Shown one piece after another: positions 1 through 9,312 of a stretch of 64,000 bases of DNA; the first letter of the stretch is position 1, and every line of letters begins with the position of its first letter. The notes below the pieces were generated by a model. It made no database searches and was not told the DNA's origin. It saw only the letters and a list, made by a program, of their open reading frames with translations. The translations under genes and the position numbers were made by a program. Location of the stretch: contig NC_063256.1 of assembly GCF_019578655.1 (NCBI RefSeq), forward strand, positions 5,456,001 to 5,520,000, given 5' to 3'. This DNA is from Ricinus communis. Taxonomy: Eukaryota; Streptophyta; Magnoliopsida; Malpighiales; Euphorbiaceae.

Positions 1-1178
1 GAACTATTATAGCTATTCTCTTTTTCCTAATGTTGCGCTAAAAGTACTGATTCATCAAAACATCAAAATTAACCAAACCTGATGAGAACTTCAAACAACT
101 GGAACAAGAATCCAAACAACATTAAAATAAATCAGACTAACTGTATAAACGACAAACAATGCCTACTGCTCATGTAACCCCAATGGAGGGAACCTTCTTA
201 GACCACAATCTCATATGGTCTGATCTGTACCTATTTTAAGACATGATTTGCAGTTCTTATCTTAAATTACTTTAAGATCTATGCCCTACCTATCATCTTC
301 TCAACCTTTATTTCCAGCCATTCAGTAACTTAACTAAGGGCCTAGATACTGTTCTTGTGTGATGGACTGCTAAATGTAAGCTCAGATTAAGAGCATTGAT
401 TGGCACTCAAATTCTCAAATTATCTGGGAGATCTGCCTCAACTGGGGCGGTTTGGGTGTATCGGGTTGAACCTAATACATAAACTTGTGGGTGTAATGTC
501 CATATAAATTTGAGAAATTGGACTTAGTTTAGGACCTGCAGGATCTGACCCACTAAGCACGTAAAACCCCCACATCTTGTCTACATTATATTGTCTTAGT
601 TTTGTTTGCACTAGTTTTCTCAATCTTCTTTCTTTGCCACCACCACCAAGTTTGTGGAGGACTAGAGACAAAAGAAGATTAATATTAGAATAGGGAGTTA
701 GGGAGACTAACCATCTGTTTGACAGGATTAACAATTAAATCTTGACCTTTTGAGCCGATTATGATTTCTTGCACTCCATTATTTGATAAGAAAATTCAAT
801 CATAATTAGTTAGAATGACCCAAGTGCCACTGATTGCATGCCAATCATAAAAGTCACTTAATAAAGCTTGATTGATAGTTGATCATTTATATTTATATTT
901 ATATTGTGCGAGTTTATTACTTATGAGAAATTTGAGGGAAGTAGGAACTTGTGATTTGAAGGAAAGTCTCAAGTATATAGAGAGAGTGGCGTGTGTACCT
1001 TTGCTGTGATTTTATTAGATTTGGGCCAAATGGAGCGAGAACAAGCTTTCGCATATTTCACTTTAAGCCCAAAAATCCATCAAAGATATATAAAAAAAAA
1101 TATAACAACAAATGATCATTATTATCATTAATATTAATAATAATAATAATAATTAGTTTATGATGAAAATAAATGCTT
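1..1178. other. Intergenic, no gene recognised
   Basis: AT-rich sequence left of the retrotransposon. The longest open frame is a 98-codon minus-strand one at 438-734. It has no recognisable domain and no supporting splice pattern, so I do not call it. A short (ATT/ATA)n-like run lies at about 1108-1155, just before the insertion site. I see nothing else. Confidence 0.6.
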
Positions 1179-1183
1179 CTACA
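1179..1183. repeat. Target-site duplication, left copy (CTACA)
   Basis: Five host bases immediately before the TGTTG start of the 5' LTR. The same five bases follow the 3' LTR at 6310-6314. Copia integrases typically make 5-bp duplications. Confidence 0.9.
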
Positions 1184-1923
1184 TGTTGGGCTATGGTCAC
1201 TTCCTACGTGGAAAAACCCATAACTATGTTTGTTAGTTTGAGCCCAAAGTTAATAACTTCCAAAAGAAGCTTGTTTTGTTGTCTTGGGAGAGCAACTCAC
1301 GTGGGTGAAAGAAAGAAAAAAGTGGGCAGCAAAAAGGGGTTTTGATTTTGCTAAATAAAAAAAAAAAACAGTCTTGAAGATCATCTCCGATCGAAGCTCA
1401 TTCGTAGTCCAAATTTTGCTCAAATTTTGACTGCACGTCTGGGTCATCAAGGGCTTCAATTTGGACGGCTTGATTGTCATTTCGTGCTTCGGATAGTGAG
1501 ATATGGCTGCTGGACGAAACTCTGTATTTTGGTGATATCTTTCACTTCTCTCTCTTTCATATGTTGCTAATTATGGTTGTCTATTGTTGGATAATTTGAG
1601 TAACCATTTGAGACTTGGAATTGGGTTTATATAACCTTCCTTTTATCATAATAAGAGCAATTGGGTGGACTCCTAATCGTCCTGTGGTTTTTACTCTTCA
1701 CGTCGAAGGGGTTTTCCACGTAAATTCCTTGTGCCTTTGCTTGACTGTTTATATTGTCCAATTGCTTATCTTATTGTGATTATCTTGCTGGGATTGTGAT
1801 TATACTTGTTACGGAGATATTGTTGGAGAATTCTAATTTTGGGAGATAAAACATTATATTGGGCATTTGTATTTGTGTTTGTTGATAAAAAAACTAGTAG
1901 CAGGGAGGAGTATTACCCCAACA
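1184..1923 (+). repeat. 5' LTR of the Copia element (740 bp)
   Basis: Starts TGTTG and ends CAACA, the usual TG...CA ends here extended to a perfect 5-bp inverted repeat. It matches 5581-6309 along its whole length, about 93-95% identical by eye, with many C/T and G/A differences. A TATA-like run (TTTATATAA) lies at about 1627-1635. It ends three bases before the primer-binding site. Confidence 0.95.
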
Positions 1924-1926
1924 TAA

Positions 1927-1940
1927 TGGTATCAGAGCCA
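1927..1940 (+). other. Primer-binding site for tRNA-iMet
   Basis: TGGTATCAGAGCCA begins three bases after the 5' LTR. This is the standard plant Copia primer-binding site, complementary to the 3' end of initiator methionine tRNA, used to prime minus-strand DNA synthesis. Confidence 0.92.
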
Positions 1941-1963
1941 CGGTATTTTTAATTATTTTCTCT

Positions 1964-2583
1964 ATGGATTCTAGCAATATAAACACTAGTAGAATGGCAC
2001 TAACTATCATCTTTGGAAAAGGAAGATGAAAGATTTGTTGTATGTAAAAAGTTGGTATTTACCTGTGTTTAGTGCTGAGAAACTAGAAGGTAAAACTGAT
2101 GAGCAATGGCAATTTGAGCATAAGCAAGTTTGTGGGTTTATTCATCAATGGGTTGATGATAATGTTCTTAACCACATTAATGATAAAGTTCATGCAAAGT
2201 CTCTTTGGAAAAAACTTGAATCCCTTTATGCAAGCAAGTCTAGCAATAATAAATTGTACTTGATCAAACAGTTGATGGGATTGAAGTACAGGGAAAGCAA
2301 GGCCTTGTCTGATCACTTAAATGATTTTCATGGCATTATCCAGCAATTGTCTGCCATGGAAATAAAATTTGATGATGAAATTCAGAGACTTTTGTTGCTT
2401 GGTACTCTTCCTGATTTATGGGACACTTTTAGAATGACACTTTGTAATTCAACACCACATGTCAAAGTCACTTTGGATTTTACTAAGGTTGGTATCTTGA
2501 ATGAGGAGATGAGAAAGAAATCTCATGGTGTGTCACCCTCTTCCGAAGAAGCTTATGTTGCTGAAAATAGGGGGAGAGGGTAA
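1964..2583 (+). pseudogene. Copia gag (UBN2-type), frameshifted
   Basis: Remnant of the capsid-type Gag protein. The likely original start is ATG at 1964, but that frame hits a stop at about 2028 and the recognisable Gag continues from 2026 in another frame, so the N-terminus is frameshifted. The 2026-2583 frame carries the gag_pre/UBN2-like pattern: a Trp-rich start, a helix with KSLWKKLESLY near residue 62, a LKYRESKALSDHLNDFHGI region, and an LLLGTLPDLWD segment. It ends at a stop at 2581-2583, before the zinc knuckle, which lies in the next frame. A second frame change near 2575 therefore separates capsid from knuckle. Confidence in the family is high; exact change points are estimates. 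Confidence 0.88.
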
Positions 2584-4000
2584 AGATCCTAGTGGCAGAG
2601 ATAAGAGTAGGAGCAAGTCCCATGGGAGATACAAAAACTTGAAGTGCCATTATTGTGATAAAACAAGTCATATTCAGAAGTACTGCTACAAGTGGAAAAG
2701 AGAGAATAAGGGTGGTAATGGCAAGCAAGATAAGAAGCAATATCAGAAAGATCAAGATAATGATGATCGAGCTGCAACCGCAACATTTGATGATCTTATC
2801 ATTGTACATGATGAGAGTTCTGTGAACCTAGCTAAATTTGAGACAAGTTGGGTGATTGATAGTAGAGCCTCACTTCACGTGACATCAAGGAAGGAATTCT
2901 TCATGTCTTATACACCAGGTGACTATGGGGTATTGAAGATGGGAAATGATGGTTTGGCTCAAGTTGTTGGTGTTACAGATGTTTGCTTGCTGACTGACAT
3001 TGGAGCGAAGTTAGTGCTCAACAATGTTCGACATGTCCCAGATATTCGATTGAACTTTAAAACTTTTAACAGTGCACTTTACTTTGTAACCTTTATTGAT
3101 GATTGTTCAAGAAAGTTGTGGGTGTATGCTTTGAAAAGCAAAGATCAGGTACTTGATGTGTTCAAACAATTTCAAGCTTTGGTTGAAAGGCAAACTAGTA
3201 GAAAGTTAAAGTGTCTATGTTCTGATAATGGTGGTGAGTACATTGGACCGTTGGATGACTACTTTAAGTCATTGGATATTAGACATCAGAGAACACCCAA
3301 GAAAACTCCACAGTTGAATGGCGTGGCAGAAAGAATGAAGAGAACTTTGTTAGAGAGAATGAGGTGCATGCTTTCCGGGGCAAAGCTACCGAGACACTTT
3401 TGGGGTGAAGCTTTATTTACTGTTGTTCATGTGATTAATATGTCTCCTTGTGTTTCTTTAGATGGTGATGTTCCGGACAAGGTTTGGTTCGGCAAGGAGG
3501 TTTCGTACAATCACTTGCGTGTCTTCGGGTGTAAGGCATTTGTGCATGTTCCAAATGATGAAAGATCAAAGTTGGATTCTAAGACTCGCCAATGCATTTT
3601 TGTGGGTTATGGTCAAGACTAGTTTGGCTATAGGTTTTATGATCCTATAGACAAGAAATTGATTCATAGCAGGGATGTAGTATTTATTGAAGATCAAACT
3701 ATTGAAGATATTCAGAAAGTTCAAGAGACTACATCTCATAATGGCTATGATCTGGTTGATTTGGATGTACCTCCTTTGAGTTCTGCACCTACACTCGCTG
3801 AGAAGGTGCAAGGTAATGGTAATGAAGCCAGTGTTCCAGAGGTACATGATCCTATTGATGATGATGATGATGATGTTATTGAGATTGATCATCATGGCTC
3901 TCCTGAAGTTCAACCAGACCCTGTGAGAAGGTCTACCAGAGACCGAAACCCTTCTATGAGGTACCCTTCTTCTGATTATGTTCTCTTAACTGACGGGGAG
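2525..4000 (+). pseudogene. Copia pol part 1: zinc knuckle, protease, integrase (damaged)
   Basis: The frame from 2525 shows, in order, a CCHC knuckle (CHYCDKTSHIQKYC, about 2643-2684), the protease active-site block at about 2857, then the integrase core. The core has the D-D-E residues in FIDD (about 3091), SDNGGEY (about 3221) and NGVAER (about 3316). Oddities: the protease has Asp-Ser-Arg-Ala where Asp-Ser/Thr-Gly-Ala is expected. The protein passes directly from the end of protease to FVTFIDD at about 3055-3085, so the pre-integrase zinc domain is deleted in frame. A TAG stop lies at 3620-3622, after which the same frame continues to about 4000 with the acidic linker typical of the region before RT. 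Confidence 0.9.
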
Positions 4001-5564
4001 AACCTGAGTCTTTTGGTGAAGCTATGGATAGTGATGACAAGCAGTGTTGGATGGACACAATGGAAGATGAAATGAAATCACTACATGATAATCACACATT
4101 TGATCTCATGAAGCTACCAAAGGGAAAGAAAGCTTTGAGGAATCGATGGGTTTACAAGCAAAAGCAAGATGAGAATGCAACGAAACCATAATACAAAGCT
4201 AGACTTGTTGTAAAAGGTTGCAATCAGAGGAAATGAGTAGACTTTGAAGAGATTTTTGTATCGATTGTTAAGATGTCTTCCATTAGAGTTATTTTGGGTC
4301 TTGCTGCTAGTCTTGATTTGAAAATTGAGCAGTTGGATGTGAAGACTGCCTTCCTTCACGGTGACCTTGAAGAAGAAATTTACATGGAACAACCAGAGGG
4401 CTTCAAAGTCAGTGGCAAAGAAGATTATGTGTGAAAATTGAAGAAGAGCTTGTATGGCCTAAAACAAGCTCCAAGACAATGATATCGCAAGTATGACTCC
4501 TTTATGGGGGTGCAAGGCTACAAGAAAACTTCTTGCGATCATTGTGTTTTCTTAAAAAAAAATTTTGACAAGGACTTTATCATTCTGCTACTTTATGTTG
4601 ATGATATGCTTATTATTGGGCAAAATGTGGCTAGAATTGTGAGTTTGAAGCAACAGTTGAGTAAGACTTTCTCTATGAAGGAACTCGGGCCAGCAAAATA
4701 CATTTTAGGCATGCGGATCATCCGTGATCGAGGGGCTCGAAGGTTGTGGTTGTCACAAGAAGCATATGTTCAGAAAGTGCTTCAGAGGTTCAGTATGGAG
4801 AAAGCAAAACCTGTGAGTACTCCTTTTGCTTTACATTTTAAATTGAGTACTCAACAGAGTCCTTCCACTACTGAAGAGAAGGAAATTATGCAGCATGTCC
4901 CTTATGCTTCTGTCGTAGGTAGTTTAATGTATGCAATGGTTTGCACGAGGCCTGATATAGCTCATGCAGTTGGTTTGGTTAGTAGATTTCTCTCTAATCC
5001 GAGAAAAGAGCATTGGAATGCAGTTAAGTGGATTATGAGATACCTACGAGGCACTACAGATATGAAGCTTTGTTTTGGAAGTGACAAGGTTATTCTTGTT
5101 GGCTATTCAGATTCTGATATGGCAGGTGACATTGACTCTAGAAAGTTTACTATGGGTTATATGATCACTTTTGTAGGGGGAGCAGTATCTTGGCAATCTA
5201 GGTTGCAGAAATGCGTGGCATTATCTACTACTGAGTCGGAGTTCATTGAGCGACAGAGGCATGTAAGGAATTGCTTTGGATGAAGCGATTTGTTTGTCAA
5301 CTTAGATTTATACAAAAGAGGTATGTGTTGTATTGTGACAGTCAAAGTGCAATTCATCTTGCTAAGAATTCCACTTTTCATGCTAAGTCTAAGCATATTG
5401 ATGTGAGGTATCATTGGATACGTGATGTTCTTGATTCTAAGTTTCTTGAGCTTGAAAAGATTCACACTGATGATAATGGTTCCGACATGATGACTAAAGC
5501 ATTGCCAAGGAGCAAGTTTGAGACTTGTCGTTCGCTTGCAGGAATGGCAACCACCTCCGCATAG
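4000..5564 (+). pseudogene. Copia pol part 2: reverse transcriptase and RNase H (damaged)
   Basis: The RT reads through 4020-4500 with four in-frame stops (4189 TAA, 4234 TGA, 4432 TGA, 4480 TGA), then is open from 4504 to about 5250. Conserved Copia blocks are visible: NRWVYK (about 4142), QLDVKTAFLHGDLEEEIYM (about 4330-4390), SLYGLKQAPRQ (about 4447) and the catalytic YVDDM (about 4594). The RNase H part has YSDSDMAGD (about 5104), where SDADxAGD is usual, and ALSTTESE (about 5218). A frame change near 5250 moves the rest to the frame at 5271, which ends at a natural TAG (5562-5564) just before the polypurine tract. At least the Gln/Trp/Arg-to-stop changes fit C-to-T decay of a silenced element. 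Confidence 0.92.
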
Positions 5565-5566
5565 TC

Positions 5567-5578
5567 GGGAGGGGGAGA
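5567..5578 (+). other. Polypurine tract
   Basis: The run GGGAGGGGGAGA ends two bases before the 3' LTR. It is the expected RNase H-resistant primer for plus-strand synthesis and sits directly after the pol stop codon. Confidence 0.88.
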
Positions 5579-5580
5579 TT

Positions 5581-6309
5581 TGTTGGGCTATGGGTCCCTT
5601 CCTATGTGGAGAAACTCATAACTATATTTGTTATTTTGGCCTAAAGTTAATAGCTTCCAAAAGAAGCTTGTTTTGTTATCTTGGGAGAGCAACTCACTTG
5701 GAAAGAAAGAAAAAGGTGGGCAGCAAAAAGAGGTTTTATTTTTGCTAAATAAAAATAAATAAAAAACAGTCTTGAAGATCATCTCCGATCGAAGCTCATC
5801 CGTAGTCTAAATTTTGCTTAAATTTTGACTGCACATCTGGGTCATCAGAGGCTTCAATTTGGACGGCTTGATTGTCATTTCATGCTTCGAATATTGAGAT
5901 ATGGCTGCTGGACGAAACTCTATATTTTGGTGATATCTTTCACTTCTCTCTCTTTCATATGTTGCTAATTATGGTTGTCTATTATTGGATAATTTGAGTA
6001 ACTATTTGAGACTTGGAATTGGGTTTGTGTAACCTTCCTTTTATCATAATAAGAGCAATTGGGTGGACTCCTAATCGTCCTATGGTTTTTACTCTTCACG
6101 TCGAAGGGGTTTTCTACGTAAAATCCTTGTGTCTTTGCTTAATTGTTTATATTGTCCAATTGCTTATCTTGTTGTGATTATCTTGCTGGGATTGTGATTG
6201 TACTTGTTGCGGTGATATTGTTGAAGAATTCTGATTTTGGAAAATAAACATTATACTGAGCATTTGTATTTATATTTGTTGATAAACAAACTAGTAGCAG
6301 GGAGGAACA
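5581..6309 (+). repeat. 3' LTR of the Copia element (729 bp)
   Basis: Begins TGTTGGGCTATGG like the 5' LTR and is collinear with it to the end. The terminal bases read GGAGGAACA, while the 5' copy has 11 extra bases (GTATTACCCCA) before its final ACA. The CTACA target duplication follows immediately, which fixes this end at 6309. Confidence 0.94.
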
Positions 6310-6314
6310 CTACA
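6310..6314. repeat. Target-site duplication, right copy (CTACA)
   Basis: Exact copy of the five bases at 1179-1183, directly after the 3' LTR terminal ACA. Confidence 0.9.
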
Positions 6315-7535
6315 TACATCATTTAAATACTTTATCAACAATTGATATTTAAGATAGGCAAAAAGGACCCTAAAGTCTCATTAAATATCTAAACATTAAA
6401 ATAGTTGGATTAATTTTTAAAATTTGAAAAACATAATAAATATATTTTTAAATCTAATTCATTTTAACTAATAATAATGATGTTAATTCTTGAATAAGAA
6501 ATTATTATTTTATTATTTTTACACTCTAAAAGCAAAGTTAATATTTTTTTACATGCAAAAAAGTGTCGGATAAAAATAATTAAAATTTATTCTATCATCT
6601 AAAACTAATAGAGTCTAATGCATTAAATAGTAAAAAATAAAATTAACTTCAACGATGTAATTATTGTGATTTAAAAGTTGTAGAGATAATTAAAGTATTT
6701 TAAAATTTAAAGGTTTTATTTATTATGCTTATGGTTTATAAACTGGATTTTAAAATTTGATATGTTTTGATCTGTTATAATTTCTGAGAGAGGCTCGGCC
6801 CACTCTAGGTTTTGGATTTTGTCCGATACCCAGTGAATAACCGAAATCCAACTTCTCACTTTATTATGTCCATTGGGCTTTTCAGCGTCATACTTTTGTT
6901 GTGGCGCAAGTTTTTCGTTGCTTAGGTTTGGCCGGAATCCTGAAATATTGAACCAACGCATCGTCCATATGCGATTGTGAAGAATAACATAAAACAATAG
7001 TTTATTAAGAAAACTGTTTTCTCCGCTTTGAATTAAAATGTTAAATAATTATCAACACTTTCCAATTATCATTTTTCAAAATGGGTAAAATTTTAATTCA
7101 GTTACCATTCTCCGATTAAGGGATAGAAAGAGCGTTACTTTGAATTAAGAAAAAATTGAGAATGTTTTGAAAATTAGATTTTATTTATCGATGTAAAAGA
7201 TAATATTAATTTATGTTTTTAAGATATAATAATACCAATTGCAATTTGAAATTTAACAGCAGGAATTAAAAAATAATAATTATTTAATACGTTAAGTCTA
7301 ACGGTGAGATCCGATAATTTTAGAAGTGAGCATAGGATTTAAGCCTCACCAAATCGAAAAGATAAAGAAAGAAATAATTAAAAAACGAGATTGTGGAGTT
7401 CCCGTGACAGAAGAAGAGATAAACAATGCCTAAACGTTTACGTTGAAAGACTGTTTTGCCCTTGCCATTCTCCTTTGGGTCCCTTGACAATGCGTTTTTG
7501 GAAGCTACTAGCAGTAGCATACTTCGCTGCTGTTA

Positions 7536-7538
<3 letters not shown>
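6315..7538. other. Intergenic DNA between the retrotransposon and the ATL gene
   Basis: AT-rich to about 6770. A more balanced stretch (6780-6975) has a 93-codon minus-strand frame (6716-6997), but I recognise no protein in it. The rest is AT-rich and presumably distal promoter of the ATL gene. No gene supported. Confidence 0.5.
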
Positions 7539-7581
<43 letters not shown>

Positions 7582-7582
7582 C
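7539..7582. repeat. (CT)n microsatellite upstream of the ATL gene
   Basis: About 21 CT units with one AT interruption near 7571, some 30 bp before a TATA-like box. CT/GA runs are common in plant core promoters and leaders. It is likely polymorphic. Confidence 0.95.
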
Positions 7583-7612
7583 AACCTTAAAGCCTTTCCC
7601 TTCCAAATCCAA

Positions 7613-7619
7613 TATAAAT
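7613..7619 (+). promoter_or_regulatory. Candidate TATA box of the ATL gene
   Basis: TATAAAT inside CCAATATAAATCG, about 570 bp before the start codon. If used, transcription would begin near 7645 and the leader would be about 540 nt, long enough to include the upstream ORFs at 7992-8182. A leader intron cannot be excluded. Confidence 0.45.
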
Positions 7620-7991
7620 CGAACAAGTAGTACTATTTGCTGCTAGCAGGGTTCCCTTTTCCCCCTTTTCTTTTTCCTTCGAAAGAATTCTCTGTGAAAC
7701 GACTGTCCAAAGCTAGACAAGACTCGCAAATTGAATAATGGGCTTTTGTTGAATAGTTATTTGAGTGACTGAGGTCAGGTAGGTAAACTGCAAAACCTTT
7801 GACGTCTCTAAAGTGCTGTTTAGGTGGCTTTGTTAGCTTATTTCCATTTTATTAATACTCCAATGACTTGGGTTTCATGTTAAAGCAAAAGGCTTAAAGG
7901 AAAATTGACATTTCTAGCTCCAAAATCTCCTACTTAAGCCGTCATCTTGAAGTCTTGGTTACAGAGCTTCTCTTCAAATTCTTCAATTATA

Positions 7992-8057
7992 ATGAACTGG
8001 GTTCCTTTCAAGTGCAAGAAAAAAATGTGCCTGTTACTTGTTTACCTCATAATATGA
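7992..8057 (+). other. Upstream ORF 1 in the ATL leader (21 codons)
   Basis: ATG at 7992 opens a 21-residue frame (MNWVPFK...VYLII) ending TGA at 8055-8057. Its stop overlaps the ATG of the next uORF in the sequence ATGA. Whether it is translated depends on the leader not being spliced out here. No known conserved peptide recognised. Confidence 0.4.
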
Positions 8058-8116
8058 GTTGGGTTTTGATCTCGAAGCAAGAAAGATATGGTCTTTCTGA
8101 GATTGCATATGGATAA
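8054..8116 (+). other. Upstream ORF 2 in the ATL leader (20 codons)
   Basis: ATG at 8054 overlaps the stop of uORF 1 by two bases and encodes 20 residues beginning MSWVLISKQERYG, ending TAA at 8114-8116. The start resembles that of the main protein (MSRVQ). A third short uORF (8144-8182, 12 codons) ends five bases before the main ATG. Confidence 0.4.
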
Positions 8117-8187
8117 CAACAGTTTTTAATTCAAGTAAGTTGAATGAGAAGATTGATGGTGCTTGATGGTATGCTAATTTGAGTAAA

Positions 8188-9312
8188 ATGTCTCGGGTTC
8201 AATCTCAGATCATGTATAAAGGTGGTCACTTGTCACATTATCCTCACTCTTTGCTCTCTACTTCTTCTTCATCTTCTCCTTCCTTGCCATATAACAGTGA
8301 TTACCAAAAACAATCTTCTTCTGGTAACAAAATAAGCCCAGCCATTCTTTTTATCATAGTTATTCTAGCTGTTATATTTTTCATTTCTGGTCTTCTTCAC
8401 TTACTTGTTAGGTTTCTCATAAAGCATAGATCTTCCTCTTCTTCTTCAGTGTCCGAATCCAATAGATACCCAGAGATGTCAGGTTCTGATGCTTTCCAAA
8501 GACAGTTACAACAACTTTTCCATCTTCATGATTCTGGTCTAGATCAAGCTTTTATTGATGCATTGCCTGTGTTTCTTTATAAAGAAATTATGGGTCTAAA
8601 AGAGCCATTTGATTGCGCTGTTTGTCTTTGCGAATACTCAGAGAAAGACAAGTTGAGATTGCTTCCGGCTTGTAGTCATGCTTTTCATATTGATTGTATA
8701 GACACATGGTTATTGTCTAATTCAACTTGTCCTCTCTGTAGAGGGACACTTTATACACCTGGACTTTCTTTTGAAAACCCAGTTTTTGATTTTGAAGAAT
8801 CAAGGGAAGAAGAGGGTCTTTCGAGCAATGTAGGAAATGGGATCTCTGTTGGACAGAAACCAGCAGAGAATGAGAGGATTAATTCCAAAAGAGTGTTTTC
8901 TGTTAGACTAGGCAAGTTTAAGAGCTCAAATGTTGAAGTAGATAGAGTAGTAGAGGGAGAGACCAGTAGCAGTAACTTAGATGCAAGGAGATGTTTCTCA
9001 ATGGGGTCTTATCAATATGTCGTTGCTGATTTGAATTTGCAAGTGGCTCTATGCCCTGGCAGAAATGTTGGTACTGGTAGTTTCAAGCTTGTGAAAAGTA
9101 AAAATGGACAAAACGGGAATACATCATCAAATGATATTGGGGATGCTGAAGGGAAGAAGATTAACATTAGAAGTAAAGGTGAAAGCTTTTCTGTTTCAAA
9201 GATATGGCAATGGTCTAGGAAGGGTAAACTCCCAAGTTCCTCAGATACCTATATGGGTTCTTCTCCTCTTGCTGTAGGTTTGCCATGGTGCGATAGAACT
9301 CATTGTACATGA
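8188..9312 (+). CDS. ATL46: RING-H2 E3 ubiquitin ligase, ATL46/ATL47 type
   Basis: Single-exon gene for a 374-residue membrane-anchored RING-H2 protein of the plant ATL family, expected to act as an E3 ubiquitin ligase that brings E2-ubiquitin to unknown substrates. Seen in order: a Ser-rich N-terminus, one hydrophobic segment at residues 51-78, a Ser run, the GLD block (GLDQAFIDALPVFLYKEI, 117-134) and the RING-H2 finger at 143-185 with Cys/His spacing C-X2-C-X14-C-X1-H-X2-H-X2-C-X10-C-X2-C. The tail holds ETSSSNLDARRCFSMGSYQY, which I associate with the ATL46/ATL47/ATL13 subgroup. I place the start at the ATG at 8188; the open frame extends 9 bases upstream only through a TTG. Absence of introns fits ATL genes. 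Subgroup choice between ATL46 and ATL47 is uncertain. Confidence 0.92.
   Translation: MSRVQSQIMYKGGHLSHYPHSLLSTSSSSSPSLPYNSDYQKQSSSGNKISPAILFIIVILAVIFFISGLLHLLVRFLIKHRSSSSSSVSESNRYPEMSGSDAFQRQLQQLFHLHDSGLDQAFIDALPVFLYKEIMGLKEPFDCAVCLCEYSEKDKLRLLPACSHAFHIDCIDTWLLSNSTCPLCRGTLYTPGLSFENPVFDFEESREEEGLSSNVGNGISVGQKPAENERINSKRVFSVRLGKFKSSNVEVDRVVEGETSSSNLDARRCFSMGSYQYVVADLNLQVALCPGRNVGTGSFKLVKSKNGQNGNTSSNDIGDAEGKKINIRSKGESFSVSKIWQWSRKGKLPSSSDTYMGSSPLAVGLPWCDRTHCT

Larger units (their letters stand above)
1184..6309 (+). mobile_element. Ty1/Copia LTR retrotransposon (Tnt1/Tork-like), complete but inactive
   Basis: Two long direct repeats (1184-1923 and 5581-6309) enclose a primer-binding site, gag, protease, integrase, reverse transcriptase, RNase H and a polypurine tract, in the Copia order with integrase before RT. 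The host bases CTACA occur at both ends (1179-1183, 6310-6314), so both termini are original. The coding region is dead. Frame changes lie in early gag, at the gag/pol join (about 2575), at about 4000 and at about 5250. In-frame stops lie at 3620, 4189, 4234, 4432 and 4480. A segment between protease and the integrase core is missing. The RT block style resembles Tnt1/Tork elements; the lineage assignment is from memory. Mobility is only possible with proteins supplied in trans. Confidence 0.96.

Noticed and set aside
438..734. 98-codon minus-strand open frame at the left edge
   Set aside because: No family resemblance and no supporting gene structure.
7391..7630. Open frames on both strands over the CT repeat upstream of the ATL gene
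   Set aside because: They are low-complexity Leu-Ser or Glu-Arg strings created by the microsatellite.
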